A model generated the notes under the pieces. That model was not told the origin of the DNA, did not search any database, and saw only the letters and a program-made list of their open reading frames with translations. Positions 22,054 through 30,722 of a stretch of DNA of 35,709 nucleotides are shown one piece after another. The stretch lies in contig CALQTN020000043.1 of assembly GCA_943333505.2 (NCBI GenBank), forward strand, positions 1-35,709, given 5' to 3'. The position numbers and the translations under genes are program-made. How positions within the stretch are numbered: position 1 is the stretch's first letter; every line of letters starts with the position of its first letter. The DNA comes from Asaia bogorensis (GTDB lineage: Bacteria; Pseudomonadota; Alphaproteobacteria; Acetobacterales; Acetobacteraceae).

Positions 22054-23481
22054 TTATTCGACGATCTGCACGTATTCGAAATCCCCCGGCTTGCCGTCTA
22101 TTCCAGCTTTCGGCGGGGCAATCCAGGATGCGTAGTCGCCCTGGGTGTGCACAGGCTGCATCAGATCGGCGATGAAGGCGGCGTCGGACGCGGTGGGCAG
22201 AAAGTCGTCGCGCCGTGCCGCCCATTCCGCCTCGGTCAGGATATTGCCGCCCGGATCGGCCTTGATGGTCGCGAATTCGCCGATCTGGCGGTGATGGGCG
22301 ACATGCGGCAGGGTGAGGCGGGCATCGATGCCGGCGCGTTCGATGACCTTGTTCCACCGCATGATGCCGCCATCGGTATCGGCCATAAAATCGTCGCGCA
22401 GGCGCATGTTCAACGCTGATAGCGCCGAGACTGATTGCTCGACGATCTTGCCATCGATGCAGCGCAGCACCGGATAGGTATCGTTGAGCAATCCGTGATC
22501 GTCGGCCAGTTTATCTTCGCGGTAGCGGCCCTTGATGCCGGCATTAAAAGCATTGGCGGCGTTGGTTGATATTTCGTTACCAAATAGATCGAGGGTCAGC
22601 GAATAATGCAGGTTGATTTTGCGCTGGATCAGCGCGAGATCGATCACGCCCAGGCCGCGCAGCGTGGCCACATCAGCAGTGCCAGTCGATTTCATCACCT
22701 CGCAGGTTTTCTCGACGATACGGGCCACGCCGGTTTCGCCGACGAACATGTGGTGGGCTTCCTCGGTCAGCATGAAGCGGCAGGTTCGGCTCAGCGGATC
22801 GAAGCCCGATTGTGCCAAGGCCGCCAACTGCATTTTGCCGTCACGATCGGTGAAGGTGGTGAACATGAAAAAGCTCAGCCAGTCGGGCGTGCGTTCGTTG
22901 AACGCGCCGAGCATGCGGGGATTGTCCTGATGGCCGGAGCGGCGATTGAGCAGTTCTGCGGCTTCTTCGCGCCCCTGGGTGCCGAAATATTTCTGCAGCA
23001 GATAGACCATCGCCCAGAGATGGCGGCCTTCTTCGACATTGACCTGAAACAGATTACGCAAATCGTACAAGGATGGCGCGGTGGCGCCGAGGTAACGTTG
23101 CTGTTCCACACTTGCCGGTTCGGTATCGCCCTGGATCACCAGCAGGCGGCGCAGCATGGCGCGGTATTCGCCTGGCACTTCCTGCCAGACCGGCTCGCCT
23201 TTGTGCTTGCCGAACGGGATGGTGCGGCCCTCGATCGCCGGCGCCAGCAGAATGCCCCATTTATAGTCGGGCATTTTCACATAGCCGAATTTGGCCCAGC
23301 CCTTGGGGTCAACGCTGATGGCGGTGCGCAGATAAACCAGCGCATCCTGGAACCCTTCCGGTCCCATATCGTTCCACCAGTCGAGATAGCCGGGATGCCA
23401 GGATTCAAGCGCTTTCCTGACCGCGAGGTCTTGGTTCAGTCCCACGTTGTTAGGAATGAGGCCGTCATAATCGACATCCAT
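22054..23481 (-). CDS. boxB: Benzoyl-CoA 2,3-epoxidase, oxygenase component BoxB
   Basis: BoxB is a diiron enzyme that uses O2 and electrons from BoxA to make benzoyl-CoA 2,3-epoxide in aerobic benzoate degradation. The 475-residue length is right, and the start LIPNNVGLNQD with ALESWHPGYLDWWNDMGPEGFQ is characteristic. Diiron ligand candidates are Glu121, Glu151 and His154 (EEGRHLWAM), Asp212, and Glu241 and His244 (EEAHHMF), spaced as in ferritin-like four-helix bundles. AAGGA lies 8 nt before the ATG. It starts 11 bp after the boxC stop, so the two are co-transcribed. No BoxA reductase gene is in the window; electrons must come from a protein encoded elsewhere. Confidence 0.97.
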   Translation of the reverse strand: MDVDYDGLIPNNVGLNQDLAVRKALESWHPGYLDWWNDMGPEGFQDALVYLRTAISVDPKGWAKFGYVKMPDYKWGILLAPAIEGRTIPFGKHKGEPVWQEVPGEYRAMLRRLLVIQGDTEPASVEQQRYLGATAPSLYDLRNLFQVNVEEGRHLWAMVYLLQKYFGTQGREEAAELLNRRSGHQDNPRMLGAFNERTPDWLSFFMFTTFTDRDGKMQLAALAQSGFDPLSRTCRFMLTEEAHHMFVGETGVARIVEKTCEVMKSTGTADVATLRGLGVIDLALIQRKINLHYSLTLDLFGNEISTNAANAFNAGIKGRYREDKLADDHGLLNDTYPVLRCIDGKIVEQSVSALSALNMRLRDDFMADTDGGIMRWNKVIERAGIDARLTLPHVAHHRQIGEFATIKADPGGNILTEAEWAARRDDFLPTASDAAFIADLMQPVHTQGDYASWIAPPKAGIDGKPGDFEYVQIVE

Positions 23482-23492
23482 CGCAGAGGTCC

Positions 23493-25124
23493 TTACACGC
23501 GTTGTTTGTTATAGGTCGGCTGAATGCCGCTGCCATAGCGTTGCAGCGCGCCATCTGGACCAACCGCATTGGGGCGCTGAAACACCCAGTTCTGCCAGGC
23601 GGTGAGCCGGCCGAAAATCCGGGTTTCCATGGTTTCAGGGCCGGCAAAGCGCAGATTGGCTTCCATGGCGGTGAGCGCATCTGGCGAGAAGCTGGCGCGT
23701 TCCTCAAGCAGCAACCGCACCTCCTGGTCCCAGTCGATCGCGTCATAGGCGACGGTGACCAGACCGAACGCATCGGCGGCTGCGGCGTCGAGTTCTATCC
23801 CGATCTGGCCCTCGGCGGCGTCAATACTGGCGGGCTCACCCAGGAAGCGGGTTTGCAACCGGGTCAGGCCGTTCGACATCGCATAGGCGCCGAAATTGAG
23901 CGGCGATAGCGCAAGGGCGGTGCCGGGGCCGGCGAACATGATCGCCCGGTCGGCAGCAAAGGCAAGTTCGGCGAGGGAGCCGGCGAAGCAACTGCCCGGC
24001 TCGATCAGGGCGATCAGGCTGCGCGCGGTCAGATCGATCCGCTTCAGCACGCGGCGGAAATTATTGCGGATTTCCCGCACCAGCCAGTCGGACCTGAACT
24101 GCTCCAGCAACGCATCGGCGGCCAGCATGCGGGTGGTGTCGCCGACGCTGCGCAACACCAGCAGGCCGAGTTCGGTCTCGTTCAGGCGCAGATGCAGGAT
24201 TGCGTCGTCCAGATCGCGCGCCACCGCCAGCGGCCAGAAATCGGCGCCGGCGGCATGGATGCCAGCAAGATCAGCGGGCAGGGCGGCTGGACCCAAGACG
24301 GTGATGGTGGCGCGCCCGGCCGCGCGGTCGAAGGCCACCCGGACATGGCTGTAGACGATGCCATCTGCGGAGATCAGGCGGGCAATCGGGGGCAGCGCGA
24401 TGCCGGTGGCGCCGTCTGGCCGGTCCGATTTGGCTGCCAGTTCGGCGGCCCGGGTGGCGATCCGGGCTTCCCAGGCCGAGGGTGGCGCGATCTCATCCAC
24501 CAGGCGCCACTCGATCGCGCGCTTGCCGCGCATGCCTTCTTCCATCGAACAAAACACGTCAGCGCGGTCGCGGCGGACGCGGCGCTTGTCGGTCAGCCGG
24601 GTAAGGCCGCCAGTGCCGGGCAGGACGGCCAGCAGCGGGGTTTCGGGAAGGGCGACGGTGGAGCGCCGGTCATCGACCAGCATAATGTGTTCGGCGGTCA
24701 TGGCGATTTCATAGCCGCCGCCAGCGCAGGCGCCGCTGATTGCGGCGAGGTAATGCTGGCCGGAATTCTCGGCCGCATCCTCAATGCCCATCCGGGTCTC
24801 ATTGGTGAACTTGCAGAAATTCACCTTATGGGCGTGTGATGCGCCGCCCAGCATGCGGATATTGGCGCCGGCGCAGAAGACGTTGTCCTTGCCGGAGCGC
24901 AACACGACCGCGCGGATTTCCGGATGTTCGAAGCGCAGGCGCTGCACCGCGTCGGCGAGTTCGATATCGACGCCGAGATCGTAGGAGTTGAGCTTGAGTT
25001 CATAGCCGGGGAACAGGCCGCCGGCGGGATCGACATCCATGATCAGATGGGCGATCGGCCCATCATAGCGCAGCTTCCAGTGGCGATAGCGCGACGGATC
25101 GGTTTGGAAGTCGATTTGGGCCAA
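23493..25124 (-). CDS. boxC: 2,3-epoxybenzoyl-CoA dihydrolase BoxC
   Basis: BoxC, a large crotonase-family lyase, hydrolytically opens benzoyl-CoA 2,3-epoxide to 3,4-dehydroadipyl-CoA semialdehyde and formate. The N-terminus TDPSRYRHWKLRYDGPIAHL and GYELKLNSYDLGVDIELADA are distinctive. The crotonase core shows FCAGANIRMLGG (83-94) and GACAGGGYEIAM (131-142). The C-terminal WQNWVFQRPNAVG also matches the family. The 543-residue length is typical. The start is TTG at 25124-25122, the only start codon after the in-frame upstream stop, with GGGGGAG 7 nt upstream. It lies 117 bp after the ABC ATPase gene on the same strand; that gap contains palindromes and a possible leader hairpin. Confidence 0.96.
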   Translation of the reverse strand: MAQIDFQTDPSRYRHWKLRYDGPIAHLIMDVDPAGGLFPGYELKLNSYDLGVDIELADAVQRLRFEHPEIRAVVLRSGKDNVFCAGANIRMLGGASHAHKVNFCKFTNETRMGIEDAAENSGQHYLAAISGACAGGGYEIAMTAEHIMLVDDRRSTVALPETPLLAVLPGTGGLTRLTDKRRVRRDRADVFCSMEEGMRGKRAIEWRLVDEIAPPSAWEARIATRAAELAAKSDRPDGATGIALPPIARLISADGIVYSHVRVAFDRAAGRATITVLGPAALPADLAGIHAAGADFWPLAVARDLDDAILHLRLNETELGLLVLRSVGDTTRMLAADALLEQFRSDWLVREIRNNFRRVLKRIDLTARSLIALIEPGSCFAGSLAELAFAADRAIMFAGPGTALALSPLNFGAYAMSNGLTRLQTRFLGEPASIDAAEGQIGIELDAAAADAFGLVTVAYDAIDWDQEVRLLLEERASFSPDALTAMEANLRFAGPETMETRIFGRLTAWQNWVFQRPNAVGPDGALQRYGSGIQPTYNKQRV

Positions 25125-25145
25125 TGACGCGCTCCCCCTTCATTG
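25122..25145 (-). promoter_or_regulatory. boxC: Possible hairpin around the boxC Shine-Dalgarno and TTG start
   Basis: In the boxC mRNA, CAATGA (25145-25140) can pair with TCATTG (25127-25122), and a flanking U-G pair can extend it. The GGGGGAG ribosome site falls in the 12-nt loop and the TTG start in the 3' arm. A 6-7 bp, A/U-rich stem is weak, so it may tune rather than block initiation. Confidence 0.35.
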
Positions 25146-25192
25146 AACTGATTTATAATGCAGTTTAATTTGGGAAACAGGCATTATACTGC
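25146..25192 (-). promoter_or_regulatory. Candidate boxCB promoter with two palindromic operators
   Basis: A 20-bp palindrome at 25146-25165 (AACTG...CAGTT) pairs at 8 of 10 positions. A second, GCATTATACTGC at 25181-25192, pairs at 5 of 6. They share inverted copies of TATAATGC (25154-25161 and 25181-25188). On the minus strand the second palindrome contains a perfect TATAAT -10 hexamer at 25188-25183; I see no good -35. The first palindrome would lie between the transcription start and the ribosome site, a usual place for a repressor. The regulator is unknown. Confidence 0.5.
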
Positions 25193-25241
25193 GTGATATT
25201 CTTTGGGGTGTTTTTGCGGACAAAGATACCAAGCTGCGCCC

Positions 25242-26204
25242 TCAATCCAAATGACACGCCGCCAGATGCCCGGCAGCACGCGCGGTCAGCACTGGCGCAT
25301 CGACCTTGCACCGTGCCACTGCAACCGGACAGCGGGTATGGAATGGACAGCCCGGCGGCGGCCGCATCGGGCTGGGCACGTCGCCTTCGAGCAACTGCTT
25401 TTTGCGTTTCAGCTTCGGATTGGGCACCGGCACCGCCGATAGCAGCGCCCGCGTGTAAGGGTGCACCGGGTTATGGAACAGCGTGACCTTGTCGGCGATT
25501 TCGACAATGCGCCCGAGATACATCACCGCCACGTGATGGGCGATGTGCTCCACCACCGCGAGATCATGGGCGATGAACAGATAGGCCAGACCTTGGTCGC
25601 GCTGCAGATCCATCAGCAGATTGATCACCTGGGCCTGGATGGAGACGTCGAGCGCGGAGACTGGTTCATCGGCGACAATCAGCCGCGGGTTGAGCGCGAG
25701 GGCCCGGGCGATGCTGATGCGCTGGCGTTGGCCGCCGCTGAACTGATGCGGGAAATTGTCCATCTGGGCGGGCCGCAGCCCGACCTGGGCGAACAGGGCG
25801 GCAACCCTGGCGCGGGCTTGTTCGCCCTCGGCCACGCCGTGCACCAGCAGCGGTTCGCCGACGATGTCGCCGGCCGACATGCGCGGGTTGAGCGACGAGA
25901 ACGGGTCCTGGAACACCATCTGCATCTGGCGCCGATAGGGCCGCAATTCGGCTTTCGACAAGGTGGCGATGTCGGTGCCCTCGACCAGCACCCGGCCCGA
26001 GGTGGGGGCGACCAGCCGCATGACCGCGCGCGCGACGGTGGATTTGCCGCAACCGCTTTCGCCAACCAGGCCCAAGGTTTCCCCGTGGGCGATGGAGAAG
26101 CTCACCCCATCGACGGCGTAAACCTGTCCGGTGGTGCGGCGCAGGAAGCCTGATTTCACCGGGTAGTGTTTCTTGAGGTCCTCGACCTGCAGAACCGGGG
26201 TCAC
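25242..26204 (-). CDS. Peptide-type ABC transporter ATPase (DppF/OppF-like)
   Basis: This is one of the two ATPases that power a peptide/opine/nickel-type importer on the cytoplasmic face. Walker A is GESGCGKST (48-56), the Q-loop is in [11 protein letters not shown], the signature is FSGGQ (155-159) and Walker B is LIVADEP (175-181). The C-terminal oligopeptide extension [18 protein letters not shown] and a CPFHTRC cysteine motif are present, the latter suggesting an iron-sulphur site as in relatives. The length is 320 residues. It overlaps the preceding ATPase gene by 4 bp (ATGA). It is the last transporter gene before boxC. Confidence 0.95.
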   Translation of the reverse strand: MTPVLQVEDLKKHYPVKSGFLRRTTGQVYAVDGVSFSIAHGETLGLVGESGCGKSTVARAVMRLVAPTSGRVLVEGTDIATLSKAELRPYRRQMQMVFQDPFSSLNPRMSAGDIVGEPLLVHGVAEGEQARARVAALFAQVGLRPAQMDNFPHQFSGGQRQRISIARALALNPRLIVADEPVSALDVSIQAQVINLLMDLQRDQGLAYLFIAHDLAVVEHIAHHVAVMYLGRIVEIADKVTLFHNPVHPYTRALLSAVPVPNPKLKRKKQLLEGDVPSPMRPPPGCPFHTRCPVAVARCKVDAPVLTARAAGHLAACHLD

Positions 26205-27193
26205 GACGTGGCTCCGGCATGCCAGCAGGCAGCGATATGGTCGGGGCGCAGTTCGACCAGTGGTGGGATTTCAGCGCGGCATTTGTCGTCGGCACGGGCG
26301 CAGCGGGCAGCGAAGGCGCAGCCGGCGGGCAGGTTGCTGAGCGCCGGCACCATGCCGGGGATTTCCTGCAAGCGTTCCGCCGTCGCGCCGCTGATGGCGG
26401 CGAGATGTGGGATCGACCCCAGCAATCCGTGAGTGTACGGGTGCAGCGGAAATTCGAATAAATCCTCGACGCTGGCTTCCTCGATCTTGCGGCCGGCATA
26501 CATCACCACCACGCGCTGGGCGGTTTCGGCCACCACCCCAAGATCATGGGTGATGAGCAGCACCGAGGTCCCGGTCTGCTGCTGCAATTGCAGGATCAGG
26601 TCGAGGATTTGCGCCTGGATGGTGACATCCAATGCTGTGGTTGGTTCGTCGGCGATCAGCACTTGCGGGTCGCAGGCCAGCGCAATGGCGATCATCGCGC
26701 GCTGGCGCATGCCGCCGGAGAGCTGGTGCGGATATTCGCGGGCGCGCTGGGCGGGCTCGGGGATGCGCACCAGGCGCAGCATTTCGACCGCGCGATCCCA
26801 GGCTTGCGCGCGGGTCACGTTGCGGTGGAGCCGGACAGTTTCGGCGATTTGCGCGCCGATGGTCAGCACCGGGTTCAGGCTGGTCATCGGCTCCTGGAAG
26901 ATCATCGACATGGCGTTGCCGCGCACGTCCCGCATTTCGGCTTCCGAGATCGCCAGCAGGTCGCGGCCTTCGAGTTTGACGGTGCCAGACACAATCCGGC
27001 CGGGCGGCGTCGGCACCAGGCGCATCAGGGATAATGCGGTGATCGATTTGCCGCAGCCGCTTTCGCCAACCACGGCGAGCACTTCGCCGCGGCGCAAGGT
27101 GAACGAGACGTCTTCGACCGCGCGCACCAGGCCCGCTGCGGTGAAGAAGACCGTGCGCAGGCCTTCGACTTCGAGGATGGCGTCGGCTTTCAT
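26201..27193 (-). CDS. Peptide-type ABC transporter ATPase (DppD/OppD-like)
   Basis: This is the second ATPase of the importer, 330 residues. Walker A is GESGCGKS from about residue 43, followed by [12 protein letters not shown] (Q-loop), the signature LSGGMRQR and Walker [14 protein letters not shown]. The C-terminal [17 protein letters not shown] and a Cys-rich [14 protein letters not shown] tail match the DppD type. It overlaps both neighbours by 4 bp, so permease and ATPases are translationally coupled. It forms a heterodimer with the DppF-like protein by family precedent. Confidence 0.95.
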   Translation of the reverse strand: MKADAILEVEGLRTVFFTAAGLVRAVEDVSFTLRRGEVLAVVGESGCGKSITALSLMRLVPTPPGRIVSGTVKLEGRDLLAISEAEMRDVRGNAMSMIFQEPMTSLNPVLTIGAQIAETVRLHRNVTRAQAWDRAVEMLRLVRIPEPAQRAREYPHQLSGGMRQRAMIAIALACDPQVLIADEPTTALDVTIQAQILDLILQLQQQTGTSVLLITHDLGVVAETAQRVVVMYAGRKIEEASVEDLFEFPLHPYTHGLLGSIPHLAAISGATAERLQEIPGMVPALSNLPAGCAFAARCARADDKCRAEIPPLVELRPDHIAACWHAGATS

Positions 27194-28080
27194 CCGCGTT
27201 GCCTCGGGTCGAGAATATCGCGCAGCGCGTCACCGAGCAGATTGGTGCCGAACACCATCAGACTGATCGCAGCCCCTGGGAAGATCACCAGCCAGGGCGC
27301 GGTGCGCATGTATTCGGCGGCTGATTCCGACAGCATCCGGCCCCAGCTTGGCGCCGGTTCGGGGACGCCGAGGCCGAGGAACGAGAGCGATGCCTCGGTG
27401 AGGATCGCTGATCCCAATTGGGCGGTTGCGAGCACAATCAGAGGCGCGACAGTATTGGGCAGGATGTGACGGAGCGCGATGCGCCACTCGCTCATGCCCT
27501 GGATTTGCGCGGCCTCGATATAGGCGGCTTCCCGGAGCGACAGGGTGTTGGCGCGGATGACACGGGCGGAAGCTGGGATCATCGGGATGGCAATGGCAAA
27601 GATGGTGTTGGGTAGCGATGGGCCGAGCGCCGCTGAGGTCACCAATGCGAGAACCAGCAAGGGCAGGGCCTGCAATATGTCCATGATGCGCTGGACAAAA
27701 AGGTCGAAATTGCCGCCGAGATAGCCGCTGGCGAGGCCGATGGCGACGCCGAGCAATGATCCGATGATGGTGGCGCCGAGGCTGACGGCGAGCGATATCC
27801 GCGCGCCGTGGACGATGCGGCTATAGATGTCGCGGCCCATGACGTCCGAGCCAAACCAATGGCTGGCGCCCGGCGACATCAGCTTTTCCGGCGCGTTGGT
27901 GCGCAGCGGGTCGAGCCAGGTGATGGCGTCAGCGAAAATCGCTGCCAGCACGAAGACCGCGAGAATGAAGGCACCGGCCGCCCCAAGCGGGTAGCGGCGC
28001 AGCAGCAGGCGGAACCGGGCGAGGCGGCTGGTGGCCTCGGCGCCGGCGCGGCGCAGTTCGGCATCGTATGTTGCGGCCAT
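27190..28080 (-). CDS. Peptide-type ABC transporter permease (DppC-like)
   Basis: Inner-membrane permease of 296 residues with an N-terminal membrane segment near 30-52 and the binding-protein-dependent transport domain after about residue 90. Characteristic segments are [32 protein letters not shown] and the EAA loop [26 protein letters not shown], which contacts the ATPases. [17 protein letters not shown] near the C-terminus is typical of DppC. It starts 3 bp after the DppB-like gene and overlaps the DppD-like gene by 4 bp. Confidence 0.95.
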   Translation of the reverse strand: MAATYDAELRRAGAEATSRLARFRLLLRRYPLGAAGAFILAVFVLAAIFADAITWLDPLRTNAPEKLMSPGASHWFGSDVMGRDIYSRIVHGARISLAVSLGATIIGSLLGVAIGLASGYLGGNFDLFVQRIMDILQALPLLVLALVTSAALGPSLPNTIFAIAIPMIPASARVIRANTLSLREAAYIEAAQIQGMSEWRIALRHILPNTVAPLIVLATAQLGSAILTEASLSFLGLGVPEPAPSWGRMLSESAAEYMRTAPWLVIFPGAAISLMVFGTNLLGDALRDILDPRQRG

Positions 28081-28083
28081 GAT

Positions 28084-29031
28084 TTATGCCCCCAGACGAA
28101 CGCGCGGATCGAGCGCGGCGTAGAGCAGATCCACCAGGAAATTGATCGTCACCACGATGAAGGCGGTCAGCATCACCAGATTTTGCACGATCGGGTAATC
28201 GCGGTTGCGGATCGACTCGACCAGGAAGCGGGCGAGGCCGGGGATGTTGAACACGGTTTCGGTCACGATCAGCCCGCCGATCAGGAAGGCGGTTTCGAGG
28301 CCGATCACGGTGATCACCGGCAGCAAGGCGTTGCGCAGCGCGTGATGGAAATTAACCCGCCCGGCGCCGGCACCTTTCGCGCGCGCGGTGCGGACATAGT
28401 CCTGACGCAACACTTCGAGCATCGCCGAGCGGGTGAGACGCATGATCAGTGCGGATGACCGGAAGCCAACCGTCATTGCCGGTACGGCGACCAGCAGCAC
28501 CGCCTCGAGAGTGGTTTTCGGCGGCTCGGTATAGACCGGCAAAGTGCCGGTGAAGGCGGCGAAGCCCATCAGCACCACCAGGCCCAGCCAGAAGGACGGC
28601 ATCGACAATCCGGCCAGCGAAACCACTCGCAGGCCATAATCGATCGCGCTGTTCTGCTTCACCGCGCTGATGACGCCGAACGGCACGCCGACCAGCACCG
28701 CGAAAACGATCGCACTGAACGCGAGGCGGGCGGTGACCGGAATGCGCGGCAGGATTTCCTTGAGCGCGGATTTCTCCGAGACATAGGAAAATCCGAGATC
28801 GCCGTGCAGCAGCCCGTTGATCCACACCAGATATTGTTCCGGAATGGACTTATCCAGGCCAAGCTCGGCGGCGATCCGCGCCTTTTCCGCCGGATCGACG
28901 AGGCCAGCGCTGTCGAACAGGATATCGACCATGTTGCCCGGCACCAGCCGCAGCAGCACGAAAATGATGATCGAGATCCCAAACAACGTCAGCAGCATCA
29001 GGCCGAGCCTGCGCAGCAAATACCCGCTCAT
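28084..29031 (-). CDS. Peptide-type ABC transporter permease (DppB-like)
   Basis: Inner-membrane permease of 315 residues beginning MSGYLLRRLGLMLLTLFGISIIIF, the usual DppB start with one membrane helix. A periplasmic loop follows, with AELGLDKSIPEQYLVWINGLLHGDLGFSY. The EAA region is EVLRQDYVRTARAKGAGAGRVNFHHALRN, and GGLIVTETVFNIPGLARFL is typical. It pairs with the DppC-like subunit. It begins 10 bp after the binding-protein gene and ends 3 bp before the DppC-like gene. Confidence 0.95.
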   Translation of the reverse strand: MSGYLLRRLGLMLLTLFGISIIIFVLLRLVPGNMVDILFDSAGLVDPAEKARIAAELGLDKSIPEQYLVWINGLLHGDLGFSYVSEKSALKEILPRIPVTARLAFSAIVFAVLVGVPFGVISAVKQNSAIDYGLRVVSLAGLSMPSFWLGLVVLMGFAAFTGTLPVYTEPPKTTLEAVLLVAVPAMTVGFRSSALIMRLTRSAMLEVLRQDYVRTARAKGAGAGRVNFHHALRNALLPVITVIGLETAFLIGGLIVTETVFNIPGLARFLVESIRNRDYPIVQNLVMLTAFIVVTINFLVDLLYAALDPRVRLGA

Positions 29032-29041
29032 GGGATCAGGT

Positions 29042-30628
29042 TTACCGATCGAGCCACAGATTTTCGAAGCGGAAGCCGTTATAAGATGAGTTGATCATCT
29101 GGGTGTAGCCCTTGACCTCTGGCGCCCAGCAGGTGCCAGCGCGCTGATGGACGATGGTGGGGCGGGCGATGTCGTTCTGCAGTTGGGTGTCGATCGCCCA
29201 CACCATCTGACGGCGCTTGGCGACATCGGTTTCCACGCTTTGCGCATCGAACGCCTTTTGCAGTTCCGGGTTGCAATAGGCGGTCACATTGCGTTCCGAG
29301 CCGCAGCCGTAGTTTTCGTAGAAACTCTGATCCGGGTCATCGACCGCGTTACCGGTCAGGTTCAGGCCGACCGCGTAATCCTTACGCTCGATCTTGCCGA
29401 ACCAGACCGAGGTTTCGACGATGTCGAGCGTGCCGTCGACATAGATTTCCTTGAGCTGGTCGAGCAGGATCACCGCCGGATCGCGATAGGTCGGGATGTT
29501 GCGGGTCGAAACCTTGATCGCCAGACGCTTGTCGGGGCCGTAGCCGGCTTTGACCATCAGTGCGCGGGCTTCGGCACGGCTCGCGGCAATGTCGGAGCTG
29601 TAGCCGACGATGCCGGTCAGCATTTCCTTGGGCATGCCCCAGATGCCTTCCGGCCCTGGCAGCAAGGCGCCGCCCATATCGGCCTGGCCTTCGAACAGGA
29701 TGTCGATGAACGCCTTGCGATCGATGGTCAGCGCCAGAGCGCGGCGCAGATCGGCATTATCGAAAGGCGGTTTTTCGCGATTGACGATCAGGTTGATGCT
29801 CACATTGGTCGGCACCATGGTGCAAACCGACTTGGGGGCTTGTGACTTGATGTCGCGCAGGATCGGGTGGGTCACCTCGGTCGGCATGGTCATGTCGATT
29901 TTGCCGGAGATGAAGGCGAGCATGGCGGTGGCGCGGTTGGTGATGATCGGGAAATCGATGCCGTCGAGATAAGGCATGCCCTTGCGCCAGTAATCCGGGT
30001 TTTTGGCGAGGCGGATGATTTCGTTCTGCTTGAACTCGACGAATTTGAACGGGCCGGTGCCGATCGGGTTGGTGCGCATTTCCCGGGTTGGGACGTGGCA
30101 GGGATACATCGGCGAATAGCCTGAGGCCAGCATCGACAGCAGCGATGGCTGCGGCCGGCCAAGTTTGAAGGCGACTTCAAGATCGCCGTTGGGCACGACC
30201 GCCTCGACATTGGCGTACCAGGACCGGCGCGGGTTCTTGCGGAATTTGTCGGCAAGCTTGTTCTGCAGCAGATCGATGGTGCATTTCACATCTGCCGAGG
30301 TGAAGGGCTTGCCGTCATGCCATTTCACCCCGGGGTGAAGCTTGAAGGTGAGGGTCTTTTTGTCGTCGCTCCAGGACCAGCTATCGGCGAGTTCGGGGGC
30401 GATGGTTTCCGGCGTGTTGACCGGCGCATCCTGGCGGAACAGCACGAGGTTGTTGAACACGCCCATGAAAGGGACGTTGTTCGAAAACGTGGCTTCCTCG
30501 TGGATCGAGGCGCTGGCCGGACTGTCGCGTTGATAGATCTTCATGATCCCACCGGATTTCGGCGTTTGGGCCGCAGCGGTGCCGGTCACGATGAGGAACG
30601 CCGCCGCACTTTGCCAGAACCACTTCAT
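29042..30628 (-). CDS. Periplasmic substrate-binding protein, SBP family 5 (DppA/OppA type)
   Basis: This is the periplasmic receptor of the importer, 528 residues. It starts with a signal peptide (MKWFWQSAAAFLIVTGTAAA, predicted cleavage before QTPKSGG). The family pattern is clear: ELADSWSWSDDKKTLTFKLHPGVKWHDGKPFTSADV and later RRALALTIDRKAFIDILFEG. Specificity cannot be read; members bind peptides, opines, nickel chelates or other small molecules. GGGGG lies 5 nt before the ATG. It is the first gene of a five-gene importer operon that continues toward boxCB, which makes an aromatic or acylated substrate conceivable. Confidence 0.94.
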   Translation of the reverse strand: MKWFWQSAAAFLIVTGTAAAQTPKSGGIMKIYQRDSPASASIHEEATFSNNVPFMGVFNNLVLFRQDAPVNTPETIAPELADSWSWSDDKKTLTFKLHPGVKWHDGKPFTSADVKCTIDLLQNKLADKFRKNPRRSWYANVEAVVPNGDLEVAFKLGRPQPSLLSMLASGYSPMYPCHVPTREMRTNPIGTGPFKFVEFKQNEIIRLAKNPDYWRKGMPYLDGIDFPIITNRATAMLAFISGKIDMTMPTEVTHPILRDIKSQAPKSVCTMVPTNVSINLIVNREKPPFDNADLRRALALTIDRKAFIDILFEGQADMGGALLPGPEGIWGMPKEMLTGIVGYSSDIAASRAEARALMVKAGYGPDKRLAIKVSTRNIPTYRDPAVILLDQLKEIYVDGTLDIVETSVWFGKIERKDYAVGLNLTGNAVDDPDQSFYENYGCGSERNVTAYCNPELQKAFDAQSVETDVAKRRQMVWAIDTQLQNDIARPTIVHQRAGTCWAPEVKGYTQMINSSYNGFRFENLWLDR

Positions 30629-30722
30629 GAAAACCCCCTAAACTATTCCGTGCGCGCACTAGCATGTTCGCGGGGCCAAGGCCAGAATTGTCATGCTCTG
30701 AGAATACTGGTAAATCAACGCA

